Source: DASRHK01 sp963776465
GTDB taxonomy: Bacteria > Pseudomonadota > Gammaproteobacteria > Nevskiales > Nevskiaceae
Direction of reading: 5' to 3'
Assembly (NCBI GenBank): GCA_963776465.1
Contig: CAVZMV010000002.1
Span: 62,001 to 126,000 of the forward strand
DNA length: 64,000 nt
A model generated the notes under the pieces. That model had not been told where the DNA came from and searched no databases. It saw only the letters and a list, made by a program, of their open reading frames with translations. Below are positions 41,237-50,846 of the stretch, one piece after another. A program made the translations under genes and the position numbers. Every line of letters starts with the position of its first letter. Within the stretch, counting starts at the first letter, position 1.

Positions 41237-44200
41237 ATGATCGACGCATTGATTCGCTTCTCCATCGATCGACGATGGGTGATCCTGTTCCTGGTCACGC
41301 TCGTTGCCGCGCTGGGCATTTACAACTACCAGCGACTCCCCATCGACGCTGTTCCGGACATCACCAACGTCCAGGTCCAGATCAATACGCAGGCGGATGG
41401 ATATTCGCCGCTGGAAGTTGAGCAACGCATCACCTACTCGGTCGAGACGGCCATTGCTGGCCTTCCACACCTGGAGTACACGCGCTCGCTATCTCGCTAC
41501 GGGCTTTCACAGGTCACGGTGGTGTTCGCCGACGGTACCGATCTGTTCTTCGCGCGGCAGCTGGTCAACGAGCGCCTGCAGCAGGCCAAGAGTCAGCTGC
41601 CGCCCGGATTGGAGGCGCAGATGGGTCCGATCGCGACGGGCCTGGGCGAGATCTTCCTGTACACGGTCGGCGCAGATTCTGCGGCGCGCCAAGCTGATGG
41701 CTCGCCGTACGACGCCACTGCGTTGCGCACGTTGCAGGACTGGATCATCCGTCCGCAGTTGCGCCAGGTGCCCGGCGTCACTGAGGTCAACACGATCGGC
41801 GGCTACGAGAAGCAGTTCCATGTGACGCCGCATCCGGCACGCCTACTCGCTTACGAGCTGACGATGGAGCAGGTGATTGTCGCCCTGCAGAAGAACAATT
41901 CGAACGTCGGCGCCGGGTACGTGGAGCGCAACGGCGAGCAGTATCTGATACGTGCGCCGGGCCAGCTCAGTTCGATCTCCGACATCGAAAACGTCATCGT
42001 CGCCGACCGAGAAGGCGTACCGATCCGCGTTGTGGACGTGGCCGACGTCGGCCTGGGCAAGCAGCTTCGTACAGGCGCTGCCACCCGCGACGGACAGGAA
42101 ACGGTGCTTGGCACCGCCGTCATGCTGGTCGGCGAGAACAGTCGGACCGTTTCGGAGGCTGTGGCCGCCAAGCTCGTCGAGATTGCGCCGACGCTCCCGC
42201 CGGGCGTGCGCGCCGAGCCGGTCTACAACCGCACTGTCCTAGTGAACAAGACGATCGCGACGGTCCAGAAGAATCTGCTCGAAGGCGCGATCCTCGTCGT
42301 GGTCGTGCTGCTCGCGCTGCTCGGCAACGTGCGAGCGGCCCTGCTCACCGCTGCCGTCATCCCGCTGTCGATGTTGTTCCTGATAACTGGGATGGTCCAG
42401 AACAAGGTCAGCGCGAACCTGATGTCGCTGGGTGCGCTGGATTTCGGACTGATCGTTGACGGCGCGGTGATCATCGTCGAGAACTGCATCATGCGGCTCG
42501 CGCAGCGCCAGCGTCACCTGGGGCGGCTCCTGAGCACGGACGAGCGCTTTCATACGACGTATGCCGCGACGCGCGAGGTGTTCACTCCGAGCCTGATCAG
42601 CGTCGTCGTTGTGGTACTGGTCAACCTGCCGATCTTTGCGCTCACCGGTGTCGAAGGAAAGATGTTCCGACCGATGGCATTCACCGTGGTGGTCGCTCTG
42701 CTGGGCGCGCTCATCCTGTCGCTGACCTTCGTGCCGGCTGCCGTCGCCCTGCTGCTACGCGGGCATATCTCCGAGAAGGAGAACGCGATCATGCGTGTGG
42801 CCAAGCGTGGCTTCGGCCCGGCGCTGCGTTCGGCGCTGGATCATCGCTGGATCACCGTGGGCATCGCGGCCGCGCTGGTGCTGGCAACCGGCCTGTTGGC
42901 GACGCGATTAGGATCTGAGTTCATTCCCAGCCTCGACGAGGGAGACGTCGCGGTGCAGGCCCTGCGCATACCGGGCACCAGCTTGACGCAGTCCCTCGAA
43001 ATGCAGTTCCGCATCGAGAACGCGTTGGCGACGATACCCGAGGTAGATACCGTCTTCGCCCGCGTCGGAACGGCCGAAGTGGCCACCGATCCAATGCCGC
43101 CGAACATCGCGGACGGCTACGTCATGCTCAAACCGCATGCACAGTGGCCAGACCCATCGAAGCCGAAGTCACAACTGCTGGAGGAGATCGAGGCGGTACT
43201 CGCAAATCAGCCCGGCAACGCCTACGAAATCTCGCAGCCTATCCAGCTGCGATTCAATGAGCTGATCTCGGGCGTGCGGTCTGACTTGGGCATCAAGGTT
43301 TACGGGGATGATCTGGAGAAACTGCTGGCCATCGGCAATCGGATTGCCACGGTCCTTAACAAGATTCCCGGAGCGGAGGGCGTCAAGGTCGAGCAGGTGG
43401 CCGGTCTTCCTGTGCTCTCGATCGAGCCGAACCGCGCAGCGCTGTCGCGTTATGGCGTCAACGTCGCCGACGTGCAGGATGTCCTGGCTTCCGCGCTGGG
43501 AGGCGAGGACGCCGGAACCGTGTTCGAAGGTGATCGGCGTTTCGCCGTTGTCGTGCGACTGCCGGAGGCACAGCGTTCCGATCTCTCAGGTCTGGAACGC
43601 CTGCCGATCCCCCTCGCTCGCGGCGGTTACGTCCCGCTGGGCGAGTTGGCGCGACTGAACCTGGCTCTCGGCCCGAACCAGATCAGCCGCGAGAATGGCA
43701 AGCGCCGCCTGGTGGTGAGTGCCAACGTCCGCGATCGCGACCTGGGTTCGTTCGTCACCGAGGTGCAGGAGCGCGTCACGCAGGATGTGAAACTGCCCAG
43801 CGGCTACTGGCTGGATTACGGCGGCACATTCGAGCAACTGCAGAGCGCGACGGCGCGCCTGAAGCTGCTGGTGCCGCTGACCCTGTTGATGATCTTCGGT
43901 CTACTGATGATGACGTTCGGCTCGGCGAAGGATGCTGCGCTGGTCTTCAGCGGCGTGCCGTTGGCACTCACCGGTGGTGTGATGGCGCTCTGGCTCCGAA
44001 GTATCCCGTTGTCCATTTCGGCCGGCGTCGGGTTCATCACGCTTTCCGGAGTCGCGGTCCTGACGGGTGTCGTCATGGTGTCTGCTTTCCGGCAACTGCT
44101 GGAGGACGGCCGGTCGCTCGATGCCGCCATCGTGGAAGGCGCGGAGTTGCGACTGAGGCCGATCCTGATGGTGGCACTCGTAGCCAGCCTGGGATTCCTG

Positions 44201-44404
44201 CCCATGGCACTCAACTCCGGCACCGGCGCCGAGGTGCAACGACCGCTGGCCACGGTCGTCATCGGCGGAATCATCAGTGCGACGTTGCTGACGCTGTTCG
44301 TGCTTCCCGCGCTGTACCGCCTTGCCTATCGGCGCGAGGAAGTCGGAGCGGAGCGCGAAGGCGGCCAACCGACCGAACAAGGACAACCTCATGGCGCACG
44401 GTGA
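41237..44404 (+). CDS. czcA: Heavy-metal RND efflux pump (CzcA/CusA family)
   Basis: A 1,055-residue inner-membrane proton-driven transporter with twelve membrane segments and two large periplasmic loops. The charged TM4 motif DFGLIVDGAVIIVEN (D402, D408) is that of the HME-RND class, nearer to the Zn/Co/Cd (CzcA) type than to CusA. It exports divalent metal through the adaptor and outer-membrane factor encoded upstream. The ATPase gene starts inside its last codons (44391), 14 bases before the stop. Codon use is less GC-extreme than in the flanking catabolic genes, which fits horizontal acquisition of the island. Confidence 0.95.
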   Translation: MIDALIRFSIDRRWVILFLVTLVAALGIYNYQRLPIDAVPDITNVQVQINTQADGYSPLEVEQRITYSVETAIAGLPHLEYTRSLSRYGLSQVTVVFADGTDLFFARQLVNERLQQAKSQLPPGLEAQMGPIATGLGEIFLYTVGADSAARQADGSPYDATALRTLQDWIIRPQLRQVPGVTEVNTIGGYEKQFHVTPHPARLLAYELTMEQVIVALQKNNSNVGAGYVERNGEQYLIRAPGQLSSISDIENVIVADREGVPIRVVDVADVGLGKQLRTGAATRDGQETVLGTAVMLVGENSRTVSEAVAAKLVEIAPTLPPGVRAEPVYNRTVLVNKTIATVQKNLLEGAILVVVVLLALLGNVRAALLTAAVIPLSMLFLITGMVQNKVSANLMSLGALDFGLIVDGAVIIVENCIMRLAQRQRHLGRLLSTDERFHTTYAATREVFTPSLISVVVVVLVNLPIFALTGVEGKMFRPMAFTVVVALLGALILSLTFVPAAVALLLRGHISEKENAIMRVAKRGFGPALRSALDHRWITVGIAAALVLATGLLATRLGSEFIPSLDEGDVAVQALRIPGTSLTQSLEMQFRIENALATIPEVDTVFARVGTAEVATDPMPPNIADGYVMLKPHAQWPDPSKPKSQLLEEIEAVLANQPGNAYEISQPIQLRFNELISGVRSDLGIKVYGDDLEKLLAIGNRIATVLNKIPGAEGVKVEQVAGLPVLSIEPNRAALSRYGVNVADVQDVLASALGGEDAGTVFEGDRRFAVVVRLPEAQRSDLSGLERLPIPLARGGYVPLGELARLNLALGPNQISRENGKRRLVVSANVRDRDLGSFVTEVQERVTQDVKLPSGYWLDYGGTFEQLQSATARLKLLVPLTLLMIFGLLMMTFGSAKDAALVFSGVPLALTGGVMALWLRSIPLSISAGVGFITLSGVAVLTGVVMVSAFRQLLEDGRSLDAAIVEGAELRLRPILMVALVASLGFLPMALNSGTGAEVQRPLATVVIGGIISATLLTLFVLPALYRLAYRREEVGAEREGGQPTEQGQPHGAR

Positions 44405-46319
44405 CTTCGAGCCCGGTGAAGACGGGAGCTTCAGCGGCCCTTGGTGGGCGTTCCCGCCGCTGCGCAATGCCTGCTTTGCGGGCGTGCTGGCGGGCCTCGC
44501 GTTTCTTCTCGAAAGCACGGGCGTACTGACAGAGTCGGTTGCCCGCTGGGCGTACTTCGTAGCGATTCCACTTGGCGGCTACCACTGGATCCGCGAAGGG
44601 TTGGAGGAACTGATCAAGGAACGGCTCATTGGGATCGACGTCCTGATGATTGCCGCAACCGCTGGGGCATCGATCCTCGGAATGTGGGACGAGGCCGCCG
44701 CGCTCGTTGTGCTCTACGGCGCTGCAGAGGGTCTGGAGGAATACACCTATGCGCGCACGCGCACTGCGATCCGGGCGCTCCTTGATCTCGCGCCCAAAGA
44801 AGCGCGGCTGCTAAAGGATGGCCGTGAGGAGACGGTTGCTGCGAACTTGCTCAAGCCGGGCGATCGTTTCGTAGTACGACCGGGCGAATCGCTGGCGACC
44901 GACGGCACGGTTGTGGAAGGTCGGTCGGGCGTGAACGAAGCTCCCGTGACCGGCGAGTCGGTCCCGGTCGACAAGGTGCCAGGCAATCCCGTGTTCGCCG
45001 CCAGCATCAATGGTGAGGGCGCGCTGACGGTCGAGGTGACCAAGGCATTCGCGGACAACACGCTGTCCCGGATCATTCACCTGGTCGAGACCGCACAAGC
45101 GGAGAAGGGAAAGGCACAACATTGGATCGAGCGCTTCGGACGCCGCTACACGCCGATGGTGCTGCTGGGTGCCGCACTGCTGCTGATCGTTCCGGTGGTC
45201 TTTGGCCTGCCCTTCGCTGAGTGGGCACGGCGCGCCGTGGTTCTGCTGGTGGCTGCCGCACCGTGCGCTCTCATCATGTCCATGCCGATGGCGATGGCCG
45301 CTGGAATTGGCAGCGCCGGTCGGCACGGAATTCTCATCAAAGGAGGTGCTCACCTGGAGCACCTGGGCGTCATCAAGGTAGTTGCGTTCGACAAGACCGG
45401 CACTCTCACAATGGGCCGGCCGACGCTGACAGACATTGTTACGTTCGGCATCGCTGAGGCGGAGTTCCTGTCGGCCGTCGCAGGCATCGAGCACTACTCG
45501 CAGCATCCGATGGCGCGCGCCATCGTCGAGGGAGCCGAATCCCGGAAGGTTTCCATCGCGTCAGCGCAGGACTTTGAATCCCTGACCGGTTCCGGAGCGC
45601 GCGCAAGGATCGGAACGGCCACCTGGAGTGTCGGCAGCCCTGCCTGGTTTGCCGAGCGTTCAGCTGATCTCTCGGCTCACGAAGCTGTCATCGCAAAACT
45701 GCAGACCGCGGGAAAGACAGTGGTAATCGCTGCGGAAGGCGACAACATCCGCGGCCTGATGGCGCTCCAGGACCAGCCGCGGCCAGAAGCGCGCGAAGCT
45801 GTCGAGATGCTGCACCGCTTCGGTATCCGCACCGCAATGCTGACGGGTGACAACGAGCGAACGGGCAAAGCAATCGCCCAAGGCCTCGGAATCGACGATG
45901 TGCAAGCTGGACTCAAGCCTGACGAAAAGGTGGCCGCCGTTAAGCGCCTCCATGAGAGGTACGGCGAGGTGCTGATGGTCGGTGACGGCGTAAACGACGC
46001 GCCCGCGCTGGCGGCAGCCACCTGCGGCGCCGCCATGGGAGCCGCCGGGACTGACGCTGCCCTTGAGGCGGCGGACGTTGCGCTGATGAAGGATGACTTG
46101 CGCAAGATCGCCGAAGCACTAGGCCGTGGTCGAAAGGCACGGCGCGTAAGTCTCCAGAACATCGTGTTCTCTATCGCTGTGCTTGTCGTGATGATCCCCT
46201 TGGCTGTATTCGGTGTCATCAGCGTCGCCTTTGCCGTCGTCGTGCATGAAGCAGCTGAGTTGCTGGCGGTCGCAAACGGGGTACGTGCTGGCAGCTTCTC
46301 TACGGAGCGCACTCAGTAA
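44391..46319 (+). CDS. Heavy-metal P1B-type ATPase without N-terminal metal domain
   Basis: A 642-residue ATP-driven metal exporter of the inner membrane. The ATG at 44391 has AAGGA eight bases upstream. TGES, the phosphorylated D334 in FDKTGTLT, the HP motif in YSQHPMARAIVEG, and the hinge MVGDGVNDAPAL are all present. The ion-site motif in TM6 is APC (C292) instead of the CPC of CadA/ZntA, and TM8 has VVHEAAELLAVANG. No CxxC or HMA domain precedes the first membrane helix. APC/SPC motifs are associated with Co/Zn/Cd-type transport. It completes the RND-plus-ATPase island. Confidence 0.94.
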   Translation: MAHGDFEPGEDGSFSGPWWAFPPLRNACFAGVLAGLAFLLESTGVLTESVARWAYFVAIPLGGYHWIREGLEELIKERLIGIDVLMIAATAGASILGMWDEAAALVVLYGAAEGLEEYTYARTRTAIRALLDLAPKEARLLKDGREETVAANLLKPGDRFVVRPGESLATDGTVVEGRSGVNEAPVTGESVPVDKVPGNPVFAASINGEGALTVEVTKAFADNTLSRIIHLVETAQAEKGKAQHWIERFGRRYTPMVLLGAALLLIVPVVFGLPFAEWARRAVVLLVAAAPCALIMSMPMAMAAGIGSAGRHGILIKGGAHLEHLGVIKVVAFDKTGTLTMGRPTLTDIVTFGIAEAEFLSAVAGIEHYSQHPMARAIVEGAESRKVSIASAQDFESLTGSGARARIGTATWSVGSPAWFAERSADLSAHEAVIAKLQTAGKTVVIAAEGDNIRGLMALQDQPRPEAREAVEMLHRFGIRTAMLTGDNERTGKAIAQGLGIDDVQAGLKPDEKVAAVKRLHERYGEVLMVGDGVNDAPALAAATCGAAMGAAGTDAALEAADVALMKDDLRKIAEALGRGRKARRVSLQNIVFSIAVLVVMIPLAVFGVISVAFAVVVHEAAELLAVANGVRAGSFSTERTQ

Positions 46320-46439
46320 GCCGTGCGAGTGTGGAAACTCACGGGAAGCCGAATGACCGCTTGTGGCTACGAATTCGAAACATCGACCGGCAGCTCAGGG
46401 TCGATAGCCGCCACCGACTCGCGATCCGCGGACCTGCCT

Positions 46440-46985
46440 TTAGTTCGTGCAGAACTCGAACACGCCGATGGTGACGCTGCCCGGACCGCCGGCACGCTGG
46501 TAGACGAGCTCGAGCGCATCGAACGGCAGCGAAGCCGTGAAGCCGCGGCGCGCCTTCTCCTCGTCGAAGCCGCCCACGCCGTTGGTGTCCCCGGCTTGCG
46601 TGCTTTCCTGCGGGACGCCGTTCAGGTAGGTCTGCAGCCGCACCGTCGTATCCAGGCTGTTGCCGTCGTAATCGATCGAAGCGACCACGAACGCCGGCGT
46701 GTCGCCCGGATAGACGATTCCGTCCTGCGCGGTGACACGAATCCCGGCGGTGCCAGCGGCGCCGACCGGAAAGACCACGGTGGCCGCCGAATCGGTGTTG
46801 CCATCGGCCGCCGCTTCGACGCCGCTGCTCGTGCACGCCGAGCACGAGCCCGTGCGCTGGGCCTGCGTGCCGCCGCCCGTGATCGCGATGCAACTGTGGC
46901 CGTCGCTGCCCGGAAAGCCGCCGTCACCGCCGCCGCCGCACGCCGCCAGGAACGCGGCCGCCAGGCCGCAAGCAAGATTTCGCAT
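46440..46985 (-). CDS. Hypothetical lipoprotein with Gly-rich linker
   Basis: A 181-residue exported protein. The lipobox is LAAC (near residue 16), followed by GGGGDGGFPGSDG and a Cys-containing segment (SCIAITGGG...GSCSACTSSGVE). The rest looks like an immunoglobulin- or jelly-roll-like beta domain (AGIRVTAQDGIVYPGDTPAFVVASIDYDG; TASLPFDALELVYQR). No family recognised. Its flanks (46320-46439 and 46986-47037) contain no gene. Expression is probably monocistronic. Confidence 0.72.
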   Translation of the reverse strand: MRNLACGLAAAFLAACGGGGDGGFPGSDGHSCIAITGGGTQAQRTGSCSACTSSGVEAAADGNTDSAATVVFPVGAAGTAGIRVTAQDGIVYPGDTPAFVVASIDYDGNSLDTTVRLQTYLNGVPQESTQAGDTNGVGGFDEEKARRGFTASLPFDALELVYQRAGGPGSVTIGVFEFCTN

Positions 46986-47037
46986 GATGGATCCCCCCGG
47001 ATCGCTGTTTATTGTGGCTTTAGAGTAACCCGGCTCT

Positions 47038-47973
47038 TCAGCCCGACAGAAACTGCACGCCCGTCAGCTTCTCCGACAGCGACCACAGTGACGCCGCGGC
47101 CGCCTCGTCGCGCGAGAGGCGATTGGACTTGACCCTGGTCGGAAAGCCGCGGTTGCCGGCAAGGCGATCGGGGCCGTCGTACTCGCCGCCCTGCACGTCC
47201 GGCATCGTCGCCGCATAGAGCTGCGGATAAGCGCCCATGTGCGCGGGCTGCGCGAACAGCGCGTTGCCGATCTGCATCAGGATTTTCCCGATCGCGGATT
47301 TCTCCATCAGCGGCCCGGCCGTCTGCAGGTTGGTGGCGGCATAGCCCGGATGCGCGGCCACGCAGATGGGCCTGGCGTTGGCCTTGCCCAGCCGCCGCTG
47401 CATCTCATAGGTGAACAGCAGGTTGGCGAGCTTGGTGTTGCCGTAGGCGTTCCACTTCTTGTACGGCTTGCGCTCCCAGTTGGGATCGTCGAAGTCCAGG
47501 CCGCGCGTCCAGTTGTGCGCCAGGCTCGCTGTGTTGACGACGCGCGCGCCGGGCGTGGCCTGCAGCATGTCGAGCAGATGTCCGGTCAGCGCGAAATGGC
47601 CCAGGTGATTGGTGCCGAACTGCATCTCGAAGCCCTGCTTGGTACGCACCAGCGGCAGCGCCATGACGCCGGCGTTGTTGAGCAGCATATCCAGGCGCGA
47701 GAATTTCGCGCGGAACGCCTTCGTGAACGCGGAAATGGATTCCAGGTCGGCCAGATCCAGCGCCATGAACTCCAGCTTGGCCGCCGGCACCTCTGCCTTG
47801 ATCTGCTGGATCGCGCTTTCCGTCTTCTCGCGGCTGCGGCAGGCCAGCACCACCTGCGCGCCGTGGCGCGCGAGCTCCAGCGCGGTGTAGTAGCCAAGGC
47901 CGCTGTTGGCGCCGGTGACGATCGCCACCTTGCCGCTCTGATCCGGCATCTGCGCCGGTGTCCAATTGCCCAT
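47038..47973 (-). CDS. SDR family oxidoreductase (retinol dehydrogenase/WWOX-like)
   Basis: A 311-residue short-chain dehydrogenase. TGANSGLGYYTALELARHGAQVVLACRS with the NADP-type Arg loop is at about 21-48, then NNAGVMALP, TNHLGHFALTGHLLD, and a catalytic NTASLAHN...YGNTKLANL (Tyr-x3-Lys in YGNTK). The substrate is unknown. It is divergent from the GNAT at 48036, with 62 bases between the starts. Confidence 0.92.
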   Translation of the reverse strand: MGNWTPAQMPDQSGKVAIVTGANSGLGYYTALELARHGAQVVLACRSREKTESAIQQIKAEVPAAKLEFMALDLADLESISAFTKAFRAKFSRLDMLLNNAGVMALPLVRTKQGFEMQFGTNHLGHFALTGHLLDMLQATPGARVVNTASLAHNWTRGLDFDDPNWERKPYKKWNAYGNTKLANLLFTYEMQRRLGKANARPICVAAHPGYAATNLQTAGPLMEKSAIGKILMQIGNALFAQPAHMGAYPQLYAATMPDVQGGEYDGPDRLAGNRGFPTRVKSNRLSRDEAAAASLWSLSEKLTGVQFLSG

Positions 47974-48035
47974 GTGACTTCTCCCGTGATGACGCTCGCT
48001 GGTCTGAGCCAGGTGCGACAGATTACAGTCCCGGC

Positions 48036-48683
48036 ATGTCCCTCACATTCCGTCCCGCCGGCGCGGACGACGCCGACGCCGCCGTCCCGCTGATCCACGC
48101 CTCCGGTCCTGAGCAGTTCGACTACGTGTTCTGCGCCAGCGACGCGGGCCAGGCCCGGCGCTTTCTGCGGCACGCGTTCGTCAGCGGCCGCGGGCGCTTC
48201 GGCTGGCGCAATCACACCGTCGCCTGCATCGACGATCGCGTTGTCGGCATCGGCACGGCCTATGGCGCCGACACCAACCTGCGCTTCTTTTTCGAGGACG
48301 GCTTGTTGATCCTGCAGCACTACGGCCTGCGCGCGTTCGGCGTGATGCTGCGTGGACTGCGCACCGAGCAGGTCGTGCGCCCGCCCGCGCGCGGTGAATG
48401 GATGATCGCGCACCTGGCGATGGCGCCGGAGCAGCGTGGCAATGGTCTCGGGGCAAGAATGGTCACGCACCTGATCGCGCTTGGCGCGCGCGCCGGCAGG
48501 ACCGAGGCCGTGCTCGACGTGTCGGTGGAGAACACCCGCGCCGAGGCCCTCTATCGACGAATGGGCTTCGAGCTCGTCGTGGAGCGCGCGTCGACGATGC
48601 AGAGCCAATACGGCCGCGTGATGAACCACCGCCGCATGGCTTACAGGTCAGACAGGTTCACGCAGTCGGCCATGGCTTCGTAG
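48036..48683 (+). CDS. GNAT family N-acetyltransferase
   Basis: A 215-residue acetyltransferase fold. The acetyl-CoA loop MAPEQRGNGLGARMV (about 128-142) and the ARAEALYRRMGFELVVE-like C-terminal strand are recognisable. The start is ATG 48036 (MSLTFRPAGADDADA). The C-terminal codons overlap the SGNH hydrolase convergently by 43 bases. The substrate is unknown. Confidence 0.88.
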   Translation: MSLTFRPAGADDADAAVPLIHASGPEQFDYVFCASDAGQARRFLRHAFVSGRGRFGWRNHTVACIDDRVVGIGTAYGADTNLRFFFEDGLLILQHYGLRAFGVMLRGLRTEQVVRPPARGEWMIAHLAMAPEQRGNGLGARMVTHLIALGARAGRTEAVLDVSVENTRAEALYRRMGFELVVERASTMQSQYGRVMNHRRMAYRSDRFTQSAMAS

Positions 48684-49861
48684 CCGGCGACGCTGGGGTG
48701 CACGTGATCGCCGCTGTCGTAGGCAGCGGCGAGATGCGATGGATTTCCCGGATCGCGCAGGCAGGCGTCGAAATCGGCGATGGCGTCGGCGCTGCTTGCG
48801 GTGCGGATCCAGTCGTTGACGATCATCCGCGCGTTGTCGACGGCCTGCGTGCCGGAGAGCACGCCGGGAAATCCCGGAACGACGGTCAGCGGTCCTTCGC
48901 AGAACCCGCGGCCCGGGGTGATCGTGCCGAGCACCACGCGCTTGCCGGCGTCCTGAAGCGTGCGCGTCACGCCGTCGATGCCGTTGATCAGCGCCTGCGC
49001 GTCGGGGCCGAGCACCTGCAGGCCCAGGTCGTTGATGCCGCCGAGCAGGATGACGGTGCGCACGTTCGGATAAGCGAGCACGTCGTCGGCGAGGCGTGAC
49101 GGCCAGCTCGGACCGAAGTCGGCGGAGAAGCCGTCGGCGTTGACGCGGTTGCCCGAGATGCCGGCGTTGACCACCACGAGCTCGTCGCGCCCTGCCGCGA
49201 GCAGGCGGCGCTGCAGGAAATCCGGGTAGCGCGCGTCGGCGCCGTAGATCGACGGCTCCGTGACGATGTTGGCGCACGGCACCGCCGGCACGTAGCCGTC
49301 GGTGATCGAGTCGCCGAACGCGACGACGGCCTCGCGCGCGGGCCCGCCGCTGATCTCCAGCGCGGAGATCGCGAACCAGGAGCTGTAATTGTCGAACGGC
49401 ATCTGCACGAACGGCGCGCCAGGCAAGGCGAGCTCGAGACGCTCGAACGCCTTCGCGTGACGCGGCAGGCTGGCGACGTCCTGCGCCAGCGTGAGCGTCA
49501 CCGCGAGGCGATCGAGCGCGGCGACGGAGATCTCCAGCGGATCGCTGTAGATCGACGCACCGGGCGCAAGGCTCAGCGCGGTCTCACCGCCGAACGTCAG
49601 CGCGCGATCCTGCAGCGTCACCTGCGACAGCGGCAGCGTCTCGGTGCCGAGGCGATTGGAAAGCTGCAGGCGCACCGTCGTGCCGGCGGCGTGCGGCGCG
49701 ATGGTCTGTCGCAGCCTGCTGCCGGCCGGAAGGTTCAGCGACAGCGCGTCGGACGGCGACGCGGTCCAGGCCGGCACCCAGCCGGCCTCGTCGCTACCGC
49801 AACCGGCGGTGAGCAGCGCGGCGACTAAAGCGAGCGAAGAGCAGCAGCAGAATGAGCGCAT
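48641..49861 (-). CDS. SGNH/GDSL hydrolase lipoprotein
   Basis: A 406-residue esterase of the SGNH family, exported as a lipoprotein (lipobox LTAGC). An N-terminal beta domain (about 30-165) precedes the catalytic domain: block I VAFGDSITDGY with the nucleophile Ser, NAGISGNRV (block II Gly), LLGGINDLG (block III Asn), and DHVHPSVAG (block V Asp-x-x-His). Lipases, esterases and polysaccharide deacetylases share this plan. The 5' 68 bases overlap the end of the PHB-depolymerase-like gene in the same direction, so they are co-transcribed. It is the last gene of the five-gene operon starting at the TonB receptor. Confidence 0.93.
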   Translation of the reverse strand: MRSFCCCSSLALVAALLTAGCGSDEAGWVPAWTASPSDALSLNLPAGSRLRQTIAPHAAGTTVRLQLSNRLGTETLPLSQVTLQDRALTFGGETALSLAPGASIYSDPLEISVAALDRLAVTLTLAQDVASLPRHAKAFERLELALPGAPFVQMPFDNYSSWFAISALEISGGPAREAVVAFGDSITDGYVPAVPCANIVTEPSIYGADARYPDFLQRRLLAAGRDELVVVNAGISGNRVNADGFSADFGPSWPSRLADDVLAYPNVRTVILLGGINDLGLQVLGPDAQALINGIDGVTRTLQDAGKRVVLGTITPGRGFCEGPLTVVPGFPGVLSGTQAVDNARMIVNDWIRTASSADAIADFDACLRDPGNPSHLAAAYDSGDHVHPSVAGYEAMADCVNLSDL

Positions 49862-50846
49862 CGAGGCTTCCGCCCGCGGAAGGGACCGTCACCGGCGTCT
49901 CGCCGGCGCCGGACTTGCTGCATCCGGGCGGTCCGTCGACGTCGTTCTGGTCCAGGAAGAAGTCGTAGGCGACCTCGCGCATGTTCGGCGCGTCGGGATC
50001 GGAGGTGACGTCGTAGATCGCCGCCGGATTGCCGCCGGCGTACGCGTGCGTCATTCCCGAGATCAGCCAGCGCTCGGCGAGGAGGCAGCCCTCCCCGTCC
50101 ACGAACGACTCGACGTTGTAGAACTTGCCGTCCCAGCCGGTGCGCGTGGACGCGGGCTCCATCGGCACGGAGTTGTTGCGCTCGCCATCGTCCATCCAGT
50201 CGTGCGCGATCAGCCAGTGGCGCATCACGCTGTCGGTGTTCGTGGTGGGCCCGAACGGATCGAGCGTGCCGATGGAGAGCATGAATGGGACGCGCCGCGC
50301 GTGCGTGCCCATCGCGTCGTAGACGTTGCGGCCCGCCTGCTCCGCGCCCACCGTGATCGGGCCGTAACGATCGCCGCCCTCGGCCTGCATGCCCGTGTAG
50401 AGATCCGGGTACTGCGCCGCCATGACGATAGCCATGGTGCTGCCCGCCGAAATGCCGCCGACGAACACGCGCCTGGGGTCGATCGGATACGCGGCCATCA
50501 CCTCGCGCGTGATCTGCGCGATCAGCGAAGTCGCGCGGCCGTCGCGCCCTTCCGCCGCTGCGACGTCGCCGTCCCAGATGCCCGCGTTCTGGCCCGGATC
50601 CTCCTGCGGATACACGACCACGAAGCCGCGCTCGGCGGCGAGGTCGTCCAGGCGCGACTGATGCGCGACGTCCTCGACGTCGATGTTGGCGCCGTGAATG
50701 TGCACGAAGAGCGGCACCTGGCCGGCGAGGTTGTCCGGGACGAAGGCGCGGTAAGTCATCGTGCCGAGATCGTTGTGGGTTTCACCGGTGACGACGCCGG
50801 CGAAGGCGGGCGCGGAAAGCAGCAGCAAGGCAAGCGCGCGGATCAC
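49794..50846 (-). CDS. PHB-depolymerase-like esterase with a sorting-signal-like C-terminus
   Basis: A 350-residue exported alpha/beta hydrolase of the poly(3-hydroxybutyrate) depolymerase/LpqC group. The signal peptide is at residues 1-16 (APAFA-GV). VPLFVHIHGANI gives the oxyanion strand, GGISAGSTMA the nucleophile, and the catalytic His is probably in ISGMTHAYAGG. The C-terminus AGGSLDALILLLLFARFSRR (hydrophobic segment then Arg cluster) looks like a GlyGly-CTERM/rhombosortase sorting tail, suggesting surface display. The GTG at 50846 overlaps the FAD oxidase stop (GTGA). It may release hydroxy acids from polyesters that the adjacent FAD enzyme oxidises. Confidence 0.87.
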   Translation of the reverse strand: MIRALALLLLSAPAFAGVVTGETHNDLGTMTYRAFVPDNLAGQVPLFVHIHGANIDVEDVAHQSRLDDLAAERGFVVVYPQEDPGQNAGIWDGDVAAAEGRDGRATSLIAQITREVMAAYPIDPRRVFVGGISAGSTMAIVMAAQYPDLYTGMQAEGGDRYGPITVGAEQAGRNVYDAMGTHARRVPFMLSIGTLDPFGPTTNTDSVMRHWLIAHDWMDDGERNNSVPMEPASTRTGWDGKFYNVESFVDGEGCLLAERWLISGMTHAYAGGNPAAIYDVTSDPDAPNMREVAYDFFLDQNDVDGPPGCSKSGAGETPVTVPSAGGSLDALILLLLFARFSRRAAHRRLR

